Source of the DNA: Hymenobacter setariae
Lineage (GTDB): Bacteria; Bacteroidota; Bacteroidia; Cytophagales; Hymenobacteraceae
Reading direction: 5' to 3'
Length of the DNA stretch: 64,000 nt
Assembly: GCF_007713685.1 (NCBI RefSeq)
Contig: NZ_VMRJ01000003.1
Location: 496,001-560,000, forward strand
Each line of letters begins with the position of its first letter. The first letter of the stretch is position 1. Shown piece by piece: positions 17,687-25,068 of this stretch. The position numbers and the translations under genes were made by a program. Below the pieces are notes generated by a model. It saw nothing but the letters and a program-made list of their open reading frames with translations. It was not told the DNA's origin and made no database searches.

Positions 17687-18430
17687 ATGTGGGTTGCTAT
17701 TTTACTCTTGACCGCGACGGTGCTAGGGGCGGGCGCACTGGTAGGAGTAGTGCCTGCTACGCGCACTGCTCAGTGGCTCAAGCCAATGCTTGCTTTTAGC
17801 GGGGCTTATTTATTTGCGCTTACCATCACGCATTTGCTGCCCGAAGCCTTGGTGTTGCTGCCTGCGCATCCGCACCAGGTAGGCCACTGGGTGCTGGCTG
17901 GGTTCTTTGGGCAGCTCCTGCTAGAAGTATTTTCTGAAGGCATCGAACACGGCCACGTGCACGCACCGGGCGCGCAAGAGCGGGGCCACGTGCCGCTGCT
18001 CTTGCTAGGAGCGCTGGTGGTTCATTCGCTGCTCGAAGGCAGCATCCTCGTCAAAAGCGGAGCTAGCGGCGAGGTCGGCCGCAACTTCTACGCTGTAGTG
18101 CTAGGTGTGGCGCTGCACCACATTCCGGCGGCTGTGGCGCTGGCTACGTTGCTGCGCCTGCGGCTTGGCTCATTTGGGCGGGTGTGGCCGTGGCTACTGC
18201 TGTTTGCGCTGGCCTCACCAGTGGGGCTGCTTTTCAGTAACTACGTGGTGCTGCGCCAGCTATTGAGCGGCGAGGCCTACGCAGCACTGCTGGGCTTTGT
18301 AGCCGGCACTTTTCTGCACGTTTCGACCACCATCCTTTTCGAAACCAGCCCCGAGCATCGTCTCAACTGGCCTAAGCTGGGGGCCACCCTAGGAGGGCTG
18401 CTGCTGGCGCTAGGCGTCAGCAGCGCCTAG
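17687..18430 (+). CDS. ZIP-family metal (zinc) transporter
   Basis: The 247-residue inner-membrane protein has about seven or eight hydrophobic helices. A His-containing cytoplasmic loop (EHGHVHAP) and two polar helices with metal-site residues, VHSLLEGSIL and ALHHIPAAVALATLL, are the hallmarks of ZIP importers that take up zinc or other divalent metals. Length is normal. The gene is directly preceded by a symmetrical 48-bp block with tandem Fur/Zur-like dyads, which suggests control by metal status. It converges on cbpM with a 15-bp gap. Confidence 0.88.
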   Translation: MWVAILLLTATVLGAGALVGVVPATRTAQWLKPMLAFSGAYLFALTITHLLPEALVLLPAHPHQVGHWVLAGFFGQLLLEVFSEGIEHGHVHAPGAQERGHVPLLLLGALVVHSLLEGSILVKSGASGEVGRNFYAVVLGVALHHIPAAVALATLLRLRLGSFGRVWPWLLLFALASPVGLLFSNYVVLRQLLSGEAYAALLGFVAGTFLHVSTTILFETSPEHRLNWPKLGATLGGLLLALGVSSA

Positions 18431-18445
18431 GCGTTTAGCCAGCGC

Positions 18446-18772
18446 CTACTCGTCGAGTAGGGGTCCGCCCCCTAGCAAAAACCGCTCGAGCTGCCGTGCC
18501 CGAGCCGTTTCGCGCGCCAAGGCCGCCTGCAGGCTCAGCACGCGCTGGCGCATCAGCATTACTACATCTATTGCCTCGGGGGCCAGCCCTAGGCCGTGGT
18601 GCAGACGTGCTAGGCGTGGCAGCAGTTCATCTGGTTCTTCTACCTCGATAGAGTCGGGCGCGGGCGCGGGCCTCAGTAGCCCTAGCTCTAAGAACTGACT
18701 TAGCTCGGCCCGGCCTAGCCCATAACGGGTATCCACTTCCTGAAAAGTGAGCACTAATACGTGGGTTTCCAT
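18446..18772 (-). CDS. cbpM: Chaperone modulator CbpM
   Basis: The 108-residue protein lies 81 bp downstream of cbpA on the same strand, the usual arrangement. The N-terminal part resembles a MerR-like helix-turn-helix (LTFQEVDTRYGLGRAELSQFLELGLL). It ends in a helical, probably coiled-coil segment, VMLMRQRVLSLQAALARETARARQLERFL. In E. coli CbpM binds the J domain of CbpA and inhibits it. Function here follows from family and context; sequence similarity in CbpM proteins is low. Confidence 0.82.
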   Translation of the reverse strand: METHVLVLTFQEVDTRYGLGRAELSQFLELGLLRPAPAPDSIEVEEPDELLPRLARLHHGLGLAPEAIDVVMLMRQRVLSLQAALARETARARQLERFLLGGGPLLDE

Positions 18773-18853
18773 AGCATCTACTAATTAATTGGTAGCTATT
18801 AATGACTGAGCTTGCGGTGCAAGGCCTTGACAATGAATAGCTAGTCGCTCAGG

Positions 18854-19804
18854 CTAAATCTCCTCGCCGCGTAGCTGAGCCAGCTGTTTGATAAGTTCTT
18901 TTTCCTGTTCGGTCAGGTTTTGCGGAAGCTGCACATTGAGGCGCAGGTATAGGTCACCAAATTTGCCTTCTTGGCGGTAGACTGGAAATCCTTTGCCGCG
19001 TAGTCGCAGCCGAGTACCATTGGCACTTTCGGGTTTGATGTTGATTTTGACTGTGCCACTCAGCGTTTCCACTGTTTGCGAGCCACCTAGTAGGGCGCGG
19101 TATAGGCTCACGGGCACATCCTGGGTTAGGTCGTCGCCGGTGCGCACGTAGCGCGCATCTGGCAAGACGCGGAGCGTAATGAGCAGCGAGCCATTGGGCC
19201 CCCCGTTGCGGCCCGGGCCGCCCTGGTCGCGTAGCCGGATGGTTTGGCCATCGGCCACGCCCGGGTGAATGGTCAGCCGCAGGTTTTTACCCTGCACTGT
19301 GATGGTGCGCGGCCCGCCGTGGTAGGCTTCCGCTAGCGTCAGCTCTAGCTCGGCCTGGTAGTCTTGGCCGGCGCCAGGGCGCGTGCTGCGGCCGCCGGCT
19401 CCGCCACCCATGCCTCCGAAGAGCGAACTGAAAAAGTCGGAAAAGTCCTCACCTTCTTCAAAAGATGCTCCGCCGCCAAAGCCACCAAAAGGGTTGCCGC
19501 CTTGGCCACCCTGGGCGTACTGGCTCCAGTCGAAGCCACCGGGGCCACGCCCAGTGCCGCCCGCACCCGCCTGCTCGTAGCGTTGGTAGTCGGCCCCAAA
19601 CTGGTCGTACTTCCGGCGCTTCTCGGGGTCGGAGAGCACCTCATTAGCTTCGTTTACTTCCTTAAATTTTTGTTCGGCCGTTGTGTCGTTCGGATTTACA
19701 TCGGGGTGGTGCTGCCGGGCAAGCTTGCGATAAGCCTTCTTTATCTGCTCGGCAGTGGCCGTTTTTTCGACTCCGAGTATTTTGTAATAATCCTTGTAGT
19801 CCAT
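18854..19804 (-). CDS. cbpA: DnaJ-class co-chaperone CbpA
   Basis: The 316-residue cytosolic protein stimulates DnaK ATPase and binds unfolded clients. The J domain is residues 1-70, with the catalytic HPD in [12 protein letters not shown] Gly/Phe-rich linker spans about 75-145. Two beta-barrel client-binding domains fill 150-300 ([18 protein letters not shown] and [11 protein letters not shown]). The four CxxCxGxG zinc motifs of true DnaJ are absent, which makes it CbpA-type. The modulator cbpM follows in the same operon. Confidence 0.95.
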   Translation of the reverse strand: MDYKDYYKILGVEKTATAEQIKKAYRKLARQHHPDVNPNDTTAEQKFKEVNEANEVLSDPEKRRKYDQFGADYQRYEQAGAGGTGRGPGGFDWSQYAQGGQGGNPFGGFGGGASFEEGEDFSDFFSSLFGGMGGGAGGRSTRPGAGQDYQAELELTLAEAYHGGPRTITVQGKNLRLTIHPGVADGQTIRLRDQGGPGRNGGPNGSLLITLRVLPDARYVRTGDDLTQDVPVSLYRALLGGSQTVETLSGTVKINIKPESANGTRLRLRGKGFPVYRQEGKFGDLYLRLNVQLPQNLTEQEKELIKQLAQLRGEEI

Positions 19805-19810
19805 GGTGGA

Positions 19811-19899
19811 TAATTATGAATTGTGAATCAAAAACCATGAGTTGTAGAAGCGCTCAGCGAGTGAGACACTTCTACCTCATAATTTTTAATTCATAATTA
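19811..19899. repeat. AT-rich inverted repeat between cbpA and the DUF3140 gene
   Basis: The outer arms TAATTATGAATT and AATTCATAATTA (19811-19822 and 19888-19899) pair exactly. An inner pair GTAGAAG/CTTCTAC adds to the stem. It fills the gap and overlaps the last three bases of the next gene. Confidence 0.8.
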
Positions 19900-20232
19900 C
19901 TTCAGTGGGTCGTGGCCCCAGTTCATGAGCGAGTAGCGCCAGCGCGAATGCTCGATATCGCCGTGCGGACGCTGCGCCGAGTGGCGGCTAACATACGAAT
20001 GAACCTTGCGCATGTGAGCTTCGTCATCGGACGTTATATCGGCCTTCTTCTTGTGTAGAATGCGGATAATATGCTCGCCCGACTGGTGGCCAATGCTCTC
20101 ACCCGAGCCGCTGTCTTGGCCTACTGATTTGGACTCATCAGTTTTCAGCCATTTTTCTAGCTCACTGGCCGTCATATTAACGTCGTGTTTAAAGTCGGCG
20201 TGGATGTCAGAAGAATCGTGGGCAGTGCTCAT
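19897..20232 (-). CDS. DUF3140 family protein
   Basis: The 111-residue soluble protein has the DUF3140 pattern: an N-terminal helix with MTASELEKWLKTDESKSVG, then GESIGHQSGEHIIRILHKKKADIT, then a C-terminal HMRKVHSYVSRHSAQRPHGDIEHSRWRYSLMNWGHDP. The last part is strongly conserved in the family as I recall it. No catalytic role is established; DNA-binding has been suggested for some annotations. It lies upstream of cbpA on the same strand, separated by an AT-rich palindrome, so co-transcription is possible. Confidence 0.85.
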   Translation of the reverse strand: MSTAHDSSDIHADFKHDVNMTASELEKWLKTDESKSVGQDSGSGESIGHQSGEHIIRILHKKKADITSDDEAHMRKVHSYVSRHSAQRPHGDIEHSRWRYSLMNWGHDPLK

Positions 20233-20421
20233 AAAAAGACAATAAAATGTGGAGAAAAGCGTAGGAATAATTGAACGCGTAAGTGCCGGTAAACGTTGGC
20301 TGCGGCAACTTCCGAGCTTAGTGCTAGATTTGTACTGCGGGAAGATTTCCTCTATTAGATTACTTGGCTTGGCACGATTTTTTTACTTATTTCTTACCTA
20401 CCCTAACTTGTTTGTTATCAA

Positions 20422-20916
20422 ATGAAAAATATAACCCGTATTCTGCTGGCTGCTACTGTGTTGCTAACGGTACAGGGCGCGCAAGCCCAGTCGCGGCCCG
20501 CACCGCGCCGCGCTGTAGCCCCTAAGGCCCGCCCTAAGGCTGGCGCAGGCATGATGAAAGATGGTGTGACGATGAAAGATGGGAAGTTGATTGCCACTGA
20601 AATGGGCATGACTAACCCTGTCACTGCTGATAAGACGCTGCGCAACGGCACGATTATCACTACAAACGGTGTAGTAACTGGCAAGGACGGCGCCACGACC
20701 CAACTGCACGAGGGCGACTATGTATCGCTGACTGGCCGCGTAGAAACCCGCGCCGAAATAGCTGCTCAAGACAGCATTCAGAAGCTGCAGGCCTACGACC
20801 TGAAGCACCCTGGCAAGCGCAAGGAAATGGAGAAAGCCCGCGAAAAAGCCGAGAAAGCCAAGGAAAAGGCCGATAAAGAAAAGGAAAAAGCCAAGGCTAA
20901 AGCCGCTAAGAAGTAA
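20422..20916 (+). CDS. Secreted protein with DUF6799-like domain and Lys/Glu/Ala tail
   Basis: The 164-residue protein has an export signal of 22 residues ending in AQAQ. The middle, about 44-110, reads MMKDGVTMKDGKLIA and then GTIITTNGVVTGKDGATTQLHEGDYVSLTGRV, which fits what I recall of DUF6799, a small beta domain common in Hymenobacter. The last 45 residues are an almost uninterrupted Lys-Glu-Ala helix with repeated EKAKEKADKE units, likely a coiled coil or an extended helix. A very strong palindromic terminator follows. No function is known. Confidence 0.75.
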   Translation: MKNITRILLAATVLLTVQGAQAQSRPAPRRAVAPKARPKAGAGMMKDGVTMKDGKLIATEMGMTNPVTADKTLRNGTIITTNGVVTGKDGATTQLHEGDYVSLTGRVETRAEIAAQDSIQKLQAYDLKHPGKRKEMEKAREKAEKAKEKADKEKEKAKAKAAKK

Positions 20917-20941
20917 CGGCTGCTTAGGTACTTAGCGTTGC

Positions 20942-20987
20942 GAGCCCGGCACCGACGCCACCCTAGGGTGGCGTCGGTGCCGGGCTC
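20942..20987. terminator. Perfect 46-bp palindrome, bidirectional terminator
   Basis: GAGCCCGGCACCGACGCCAC and its complement meet at a CCCTAGGG centre with no spacer, a perfect 46-bp palindrome. It lies between two convergent genes (ends at 20916 and 20993), which suits a bidirectional terminator or cruciform. A short TGTTGTT follows on the plus strand. Confidence 0.8.
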
Positions 20988-20992
20988 TGTTG

Positions 20993-21196
20993 TTAGCGGG
21001 CCGTGTAGTCGGCTAGAATAGCGAGCCCGGCTGCGTCGTCGTCAGCCTCCACTACCTCATCCATCACAAACTGGATTTCGTCGTCGGTCCAGCCTTGGGC
21101 TTCGGCTGCCTTCACGAAGCTAGCTAGCGCTGCGAAGCGCCCGCCGGCCGGAGCCGACCAAGTAAGTTTTTTGCGAATGTTTAACTGCTTGGCCAT
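20993..21196 (-). CDS. Small acidic protein, unknown
   Basis: The 67-residue soluble protein starts MAKQLNIRKKLTW. The N-terminus is basic. The C-terminal half is acidic and helical (DDEIQFVMDEVVEADDDAAGLAILADYTAR). No family is recognised. It converges on the DUF6799-like gene and lies 44 bp upstream of rlpA on the same strand. The open frame, codon use and clean boundaries support a real gene. Confidence 0.6.
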   Translation of the reverse strand: MAKQLNIRKKLTWSAPAGGRFAALASFVKAAEAQGWTDDEIQFVMDEVVEADDDAAGLAILADYTAR

Positions 21197-21239
21197 TACG
21201 TAGCAAAGGATAGAAATTTTAAAGGAAATTCAACAGGAT

Positions 21240-21638
21240 TTAGCGCCCTGCTGCGGCGCGTACTACTTTGAGCTGCACGGGAGCTACGCCAGCATCGACG
21301 AGGCCAATTTTACGAGCCGCTTTTTTGGAGAGGTCCACGATGCGGCCTTTTACATGTGGGCCGCGGTCGTTGACAGTCACTTTCACCGAGCGGCCGGTGC
21401 GCGTGTTGGTGACGCGGATTTTAGTACCAAATGGCAGCGTATTGTGCGCCGCCGTGAGCTTGCTCGGGCGGTAGGGTGTGCCGCTGGCCGTGGGCCGGCC
21501 CCTAAATTTATCGGCGTAGTAGGAACCCTGCCCCGATTGCGTGAAAGTTGATTTGCTGCTGCCACAGGCACCGAGCACTAGGGTTAAGACGCTTAGTAGC
21601 AAAAAGCTAGTTCGGAAGGGCGCGGAGGATGAGTGCAT
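21240..21638 (-). CDS. rlpA: RlpA-like lipoprotein (double-psi beta-barrel)
   Basis: The 132-residue protein has a lipoprotein signal ending in LGACGSS. The double-psi barrel domain carries QGSYYADKFRGRPTASG, then LTAAHNTLPFGTKIRVTN, then VTVNDRGPHVKGRIVDLSKKAA, which are the RlpA signatures including the catalytic-type Asp in NDRGP. RlpA proteins act on denuded peptidoglycan glycan strands or bind them at the septum. The SPOR domain of longer RlpAs is missing, so this is a short form. The location is the outer-membrane inner face or periplasm by family. Confidence 0.88.
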   Translation of the reverse strand: MHSSSAPFRTSFLLLSVLTLVLGACGSSKSTFTQSGQGSYYADKFRGRPTASGTPYRPSKLTAAHNTLPFGTKIRVTNTRTGRSVKVTVNDRGPHVKGRIVDLSKKAARKIGLVDAGVAPVQLKVVRAAAGR

Positions 21639-21727
21639 AATTTAGGTATTCACTTGATTTTCATTGGCCATGCCAGAATAAAAGCTCACCTTGCTAGCGA
21701 AGTTTCACCTCATTCCATCTCAACAGC

Positions 21728-21961
21728 ATGAACACTATTGGTAAACTTGTAGCGGGCCTCGCGTTGTCGGGCCTTTGTCTAACCGCCTACGCCCAAACTA
21801 CTCCTATGCCGCAAGACCGCCCTATGGCGGAGGGCAAGATGATGGACGGCAAAATGAAGGATGGTAAGATGAAAGGCAAAATGCACAAAGACAAAATGGG
21901 CGATGGCAAAATGATGAAGAAAGACAAGATGAAAGGCGATAAAATGGCGCCTAAAATGTAG
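21728..21961 (+). CDS. Met/Lys-rich small secreted protein
   Basis: The 77-residue protein has a 22-residue export signal (LCLTAYA). The mature 55 residues are almost all Met, Lys, Gly and Asp, with repeated units such as GKMMDGKMKDGKMKGKM. Methionine-rich exported peptides can bind copper or silver ions, but no such role is shown here. The charge pattern alternates basic and acidic. The transcription terminator for this gene lies inside the 3' end of the convergent lysozyme gene. Confidence 0.7.
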   Translation: MNTIGKLVAGLALSGLCLTAYAQTTPMPQDRPMAEGKMMDGKMKDGKMKGKMHKDKMGDGKMMKKDKMKGDKMAPKM

Positions 21962-21971
21962 CTCTGGGTCT

Positions 21972-22904
21972 TCAGGCCACCTTAATCGCCCGGCCCGGTA
22001 GCTTATGTGAGCTGCGGGGCCGGGCGTTTTTTGTTGGGCGTAGAGCGGGCTTGGTTGGTGAGGCGGGGCTGGTGGCGCGCGGCAGTGGCCGCACACGCAG
22101 GTCTTGCAAGGCCTCGTAGCTGCCCTGAAAAACGTTGAAATCGACGGTGCCACGAATGCCGGGCACATAGGCTTCGTCGGAGTGCTGCCAGATTATCCAG
22201 CGGGTGGCGGGTAGGGTAGGGCGGGCCACCTCGTAGTGCGCCAGCCACAGCGGAAAATCGTCGAAGTGCCCAGCTAGATAGCGCTTATAAAACCCGTAGT
22301 TACTGTATAAAATGGGCCGCACGCCGTAGTGCGCCTCCACCAGTTCGAGCCACTGGCGCACCTCGCGGCGCAGCTCGGCCACGTCGTGAAAGCGCGTGGC
22401 CTCAACATCGAGCACAGGCGGCAGGTCACCGCTGGCCAAGGGTACTAGCTTTATAAACAGTGCGGCCTGTACGGCTCCGTCGCGGTTGGGCTGAAAGTAG
22501 TGGTAGGCGCCGCTCAAAATGCCCGCCGCCCGCGCCTGGCGCCAGTTGCGGGCAAAGCGTGCGTCGCGCATGGTAGCACCCTCGCTAGCCTTGATGAAAG
22601 CAAAGCGCACGCGGTGGCGTGCCACTTCGGGCCAGTCAATACGGCCTTGGTAAGCAGATACATCGATGCCGTGCACCGAGTAGCCAGCCAGCAGTGGCGT
22701 CTTCTCGCGGCCCGTGAGGTAGCGGCTAGTGAGCGTGGCCCAGGTGTGCCGCACATAGCGATTGAACTGGCGCTGGTGGCGGTAGTACAGCGTGCCCGCG
22801 CCCAGCAGCCCCAAGAGCAGCCCGGCTAATACCCAGCGCCGCCACGGCCGCCGCGGGCGCGGGGGCGAGGCAGGTAAGCGTTTAGGCACGGCAACAGGCG
22901 ACAT
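21972..22904 (-). CDS. GH25 family lysozyme with N-terminal membrane anchor
   Basis: The 310-residue protein from MSPVAVPKRL is chosen because a TAnnTTTG element lies 17 bp upstream; the open frame continues 71 codons further but without sense. A Pro/Arg-rich cytosolic tail is followed by one transmembrane helix (VLAGLLLGLLGAGTLYY). The GH25 barrel then shows GIDVSAYQGRIDW with the catalytic Asp, FAFIKASEGATMRD, SGAYHYFQP, PPVLDVEA with the Asp/Glu pair, and WIIWQHSD. It hydrolyses peptidoglycan beta-1,4 links. Its last codons contain the terminator of the convergent Met-rich gene. Confidence 0.92.
   Translation of the reverse strand: MSPVAVPKRLPASPPRPRRPWRRWVLAGLLLGLLGAGTLYYRHQRQFNRYVRHTWATLTSRYLTGREKTPLLAGYSVHGIDVSAYQGRIDWPEVARHRVRFAFIKASEGATMRDARFARNWRQARAAGILSGAYHYFQPNRDGAVQAALFIKLVPLASGDLPPVLDVEATRFHDVAELRREVRQWLELVEAHYGVRPILYSNYGFYKRYLAGHFDDFPLWLAHYEVARPTLPATRWIIWQHSDEAYVPGIRGTVDFNVFQGSYEALQDLRVRPLPRATSPASPTKPALRPTKNARPRSSHKLPGRAIKVA
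21987..22032 (+). terminator. Terminator of the Met-rich gene, embedded in the lysozyme ORF
   Basis: The 10-bp GC stem CGCCCGGCCC/GGGCCGGGCG with inner AGCT pairing is followed by TTTTTT at 22027-22032. It sits 25 bp after the plus-strand stop, but within the final codons of the minus-strand GH25 gene. Confidence 0.8.
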
Positions 22905-22921
22905 AGGCAGGGGGAGGCGGC

Positions 22922-22929
22922 CAAAAATA
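22922..22929 (-). promoter_or_regulatory. -7 element for the GH25 lysozyme gene
   Basis: On the minus strand the sequence is TATTTTTG, matching TAnnTTTG, 17 bp before the chosen ATG at 22904. This supports the shorter start. Confidence 0.5.
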
Positions 22930-23024
22930 ACGCACGCCGCGGCGGTAGCGTATGCCCCGGCGGCACTTGGCAACGCGCCTAGGTCGTTATTTTGTTCTTT
23001 CTTCTGCGTTATCCTTCTCTTCTT

Positions 23025-23288
23025 ATGCCTTCCGAAGCCCGCGACGAATCTGGCCACCTTATCCGCGAGCTGCACGGTGTAACGCTGGCTAGTCTGCTCG
23101 ACTACCTGGTGGCGCACTATGGCTTTGCGGGCCTCGATGAGCGCTTGAAGCTCAATTGCTTTGCCGTGAACCCAAGCGTGAAGTCGAGCCTCACTTTCCT
23201 GCGCCGCACGCCCTGGGCGCGGGCCAAGGTGGAAGAACTATACGTGCGCCTGCGCACCGCCGAAATTTTGGGCCGGCCTCGGCCCTAG
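23025..23288 (+). CDS. VF530 family DNA-binding protein
   Basis: The 87-residue protein from MPSEARDESG matches the VF530 (DUF2132) family throughout: LHGVTLASLLDYLVAHYGFAGL, then INCF-like LNCFAVNPSVKSSLTFLRRTPWARAKVEELYV. The family fold was solved structurally and is annotated as DNA-binding, but its role is not established. An upstream in-frame start at 22992 is possible but adds hydrophobic residues that are not conserved. Confidence 0.9.
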   Translation: MPSEARDESGHLIRELHGVTLASLLDYLVAHYGFAGLDERLKLNCFAVNPSVKSSLTFLRRTPWARAKVEELYVRLRTAEILGRPRP

Positions 23289-23334
23289 GCGGCTTTTTTG
23301 GCGCCTATCTTCGCCTCTCAAACCTAGGCGGTCA

Positions 23335-23661
23335 ATGGCTGAAATTCGTGAAAAATCGGGGCCGCTGGCCCTGCTGTTGGGCTTCGGGTTATTTATAGCC
23401 TTCGAGGTTGTCACCTATTACGTGCTGCGCTACCTCACGGCGGGCCTAGGCGAGCGCGACCAGTTCCAAACAGAGCGCAACACCATCGTTAGCAATTGGG
23501 TAAAGACGATGGCTTTCTTCGTCATGCACTTAGCCCTGGTAATCGGAGCGGTCTTGGTACTCAGCAATCGCCTGCCGCGCCGCTACCGCGGGCAGTTGAT
23601 GGGCTGGTTTTACCTAAGCCTGCTCATGAGTTTTGTATTGCTGATACCGCTGTTTTCGTAG
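23335..23661 (+). CDS. Three-helix membrane protein with DUF4199-like look, unknown
   Basis: The 108-residue protein has hydrophobic segments at about 10-30, 57-76 and 88-107, so three membrane helices are likely. A charged loop (GERDQFQTERNTIVSNW) lies between the first two. It starts 46 bp after VF530 on the same strand. I do not recognise the family with any confidence. The good codon use and clean start support a real gene. Confidence 0.65.
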   Translation: MAEIREKSGPLALLLGFGLFIAFEVVTYYVLRYLTAGLGERDQFQTERNTIVSNWVKTMAFFVMHLALVIGAVLVLSNRLPRRYRGQLMGWFYLSLLMSFVLLIPLFS

Positions 23662-23750
23662 GTCGCCCAGGAATTGGCAAGGAATTTTCTAGCCATTATC
23701 CGCCACTTATGAGCTGCTGATTTTATTTCCTGCTTTATTTCCTCACGCTG

Positions 23751-24302
23751 ATGCGCTCCGTTCTTCTCGTGGGTTTCTTGCTAGCCTTTGCCGTGGCCGC
23801 GCAAGCCCAAAACGCTGTAGTGGCCAGCGCCTTCGGGCTGCGGCCGAGCGCTGGCAATGGTCAGCACACCGTCGAGCTAGGCGCTAGCAAAAGTCAGGTT
23901 ATCAAAGTGCTTGGTCCACCCACCAAAACTAGCCGCTTCTACTCCGATATAGATGAGAAGTGGTGGCCCTTGCTGCACTACGGTAGCAATAAGCTCTACT
24001 TTGATAATAACCAGCTAGCGCTGGTCGAGCTAAAAGATGCGCGCCTAACGGTAGGCAAGCCAGGCGCTTCCAGCTTCCGGGTGGGCTCGGTACTACCTAG
24101 GGCCACTGCCAAGCCGACGTTAGCCTTCGGTAATTTCAAAGTAGAGCGCAAGCCGGGTAAGTCGCGCAACTTGAGCTACAGCGCCATCAGCCACGGCTAT
24201 ATGAAGACTGAAAAAGGCGAAGGACTCGATGTGCTATACGAGATACAGTACGACCAGCAAGGGCGCGTCACCCACATCGTGCTTGATTCAACCTACGACT
24301 AA
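23751..24302 (+). CDS. Secreted protein, unknown
   Basis: The 183-residue protein has a signal peptide of about 19 residues ending in AQAQ. The mature part contains GASKSQVIKVLGPPTKTSRFYSDIDEKWW, which resembles the SmpA/OmlA-type pattern in which a G-x-s-k-x-x-V-x-x-x-lG-x-P motif precedes a beta strand. It then has LHYGSNKLYFDNNQLALVELK and a C-terminal IQYDQQGRVTHIVLDSTYD. The similarity is structural in flavour only. Probably periplasmic. A terminator follows. Confidence 0.7.
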   Translation: MRSVLLVGFLLAFAVAAQAQNAVVASAFGLRPSAGNGQHTVELGASKSQVIKVLGPPTKTSRFYSDIDEKWWPLLHYGSNKLYFDNNQLALVELKDARLTVGKPGASSFRVGSVLPRATAKPTLAFGNFKVERKPGKSRNLSYSAISHGYMKTEKGEGLDVLYEIQYDQQGRVTHIVLDSTYD

Positions 24303-24324
24303 CCTAGGGGCTTGAAAATAACAA

Positions 24325-24347
24325 AGCCACCGTTCATCACGGTGGCT
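24325..24347 (+). terminator. Hairpin after the secreted-protein gene
   Basis: The 9-bp stem AGCCACCGT/ACGGTGGCT has a 5-base loop and lies 22 bp after the stop. The T-run is poor (CTCAAG), so termination efficiency is uncertain. Confidence 0.6.
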
Positions 24348-24368
24348 CTCAAGAGGGTGAAACCAGGC

Positions 24369-24423
24369 GGCCGGTCGGTCCCGGCCATATCGCAGGTGGC
24401 TAAGTGGCCGGTCGGTCCCGGCC
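24369..24423. repeat. Two copies of an 18-bp hairpin unit
   Basis: GGCCGGTCGGTCCCGGCC occurs twice, at 24369-24386 and 24406-24423. Each can fold as GGCCGG/CCGGCC with a 6-base loop. The spacing is 19 bp. It lies between convergent genes and resembles a small REP doublet. Confidence 0.85.
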
Positions 24424-24442
24424 GTATCAACAAGCCCGGCGC

Positions 24443-24823
24443 TTAGCTCGGGCGAATATCAATCTCGCGCTGCTGGTTGGCGTCTTTGAACGGAATGGCC
24501 ACGCGCAACTCCCCATTTTCGTGGGTGGCGTTGATGCTGGTCAGGTCCAGGTTGGCCGGCAGATTAAGCTTCTGCACAAACAGCGGGGCAGCTAGCTGGT
24601 CTTCGGGCTGGTGGCGGAACTCGCCGTAGACGGTCAGGTTGTCATTGTTGAGCACCACGTGAAACTGCTCGGCGGCTACGCTAGGCATAGCCACATGCAG
24701 CACCACGCCCTTCGGGCGCTGGTTGACATGCAACTTGGGTTGGGCCACGCCCCCTCCAATAGTGTTGAGCAGGTCGAGCTGAGGAGCGATGTTGCGGATA
24801 AATTCGCGGCTGATAAGTTTCAT
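24443..24823 (-). CDS. Hsp20/alpha-crystallin small heat-shock protein
   Basis: The 126-residue protein has the alpha-crystallin beta-sandwich at about 28-120: KGVVLHVAMPSVAAEQFHVVLNNDNLTVYGEF, then VQKLNLPANLDLTSINATHENGELRVAIPF. The last segment carries the conserved A-x-x-x-N-G-L-type motif as ATHENGELRVAIP. These are ATP-independent holdases in the cytoplasm. The C-terminal I-x-I anchor appears as IDI. The 245 bp upstream hold no gene that I can see. Confidence 0.85.
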   Translation of the reverse strand: MKLISREFIRNIAPQLDLLNTIGGGVAQPKLHVNQRPKGVVLHVAMPSVAAEQFHVVLNNDNLTVYGEFRHQPEDQLAAPLFVQKLNLPANLDLTSINATHENGELRVAIPFKDANQQREIDIRPS

Positions 24824-25068
24824 AGGATAGTAGCCATTATAGCTGGCTTCGGTGGGTATAAATCAAACCCCGTACCAACTTGCAAATATCGGCCAGTCAG
24901 CTATTTATGTGACAAATTGGCCTGTCTAATAAATTCTGCATGCCGACTAAATGACACCTTGGCCGAATAGCCGCCGATGTGGCAGAGTGCAGCAGTATAA
25001 CTCAAAAGTTGAGGCTAAAACTCTTGCAAAGGGGGAGTCTATATCTCCAGATTCTAGCTCCTGCCTTC

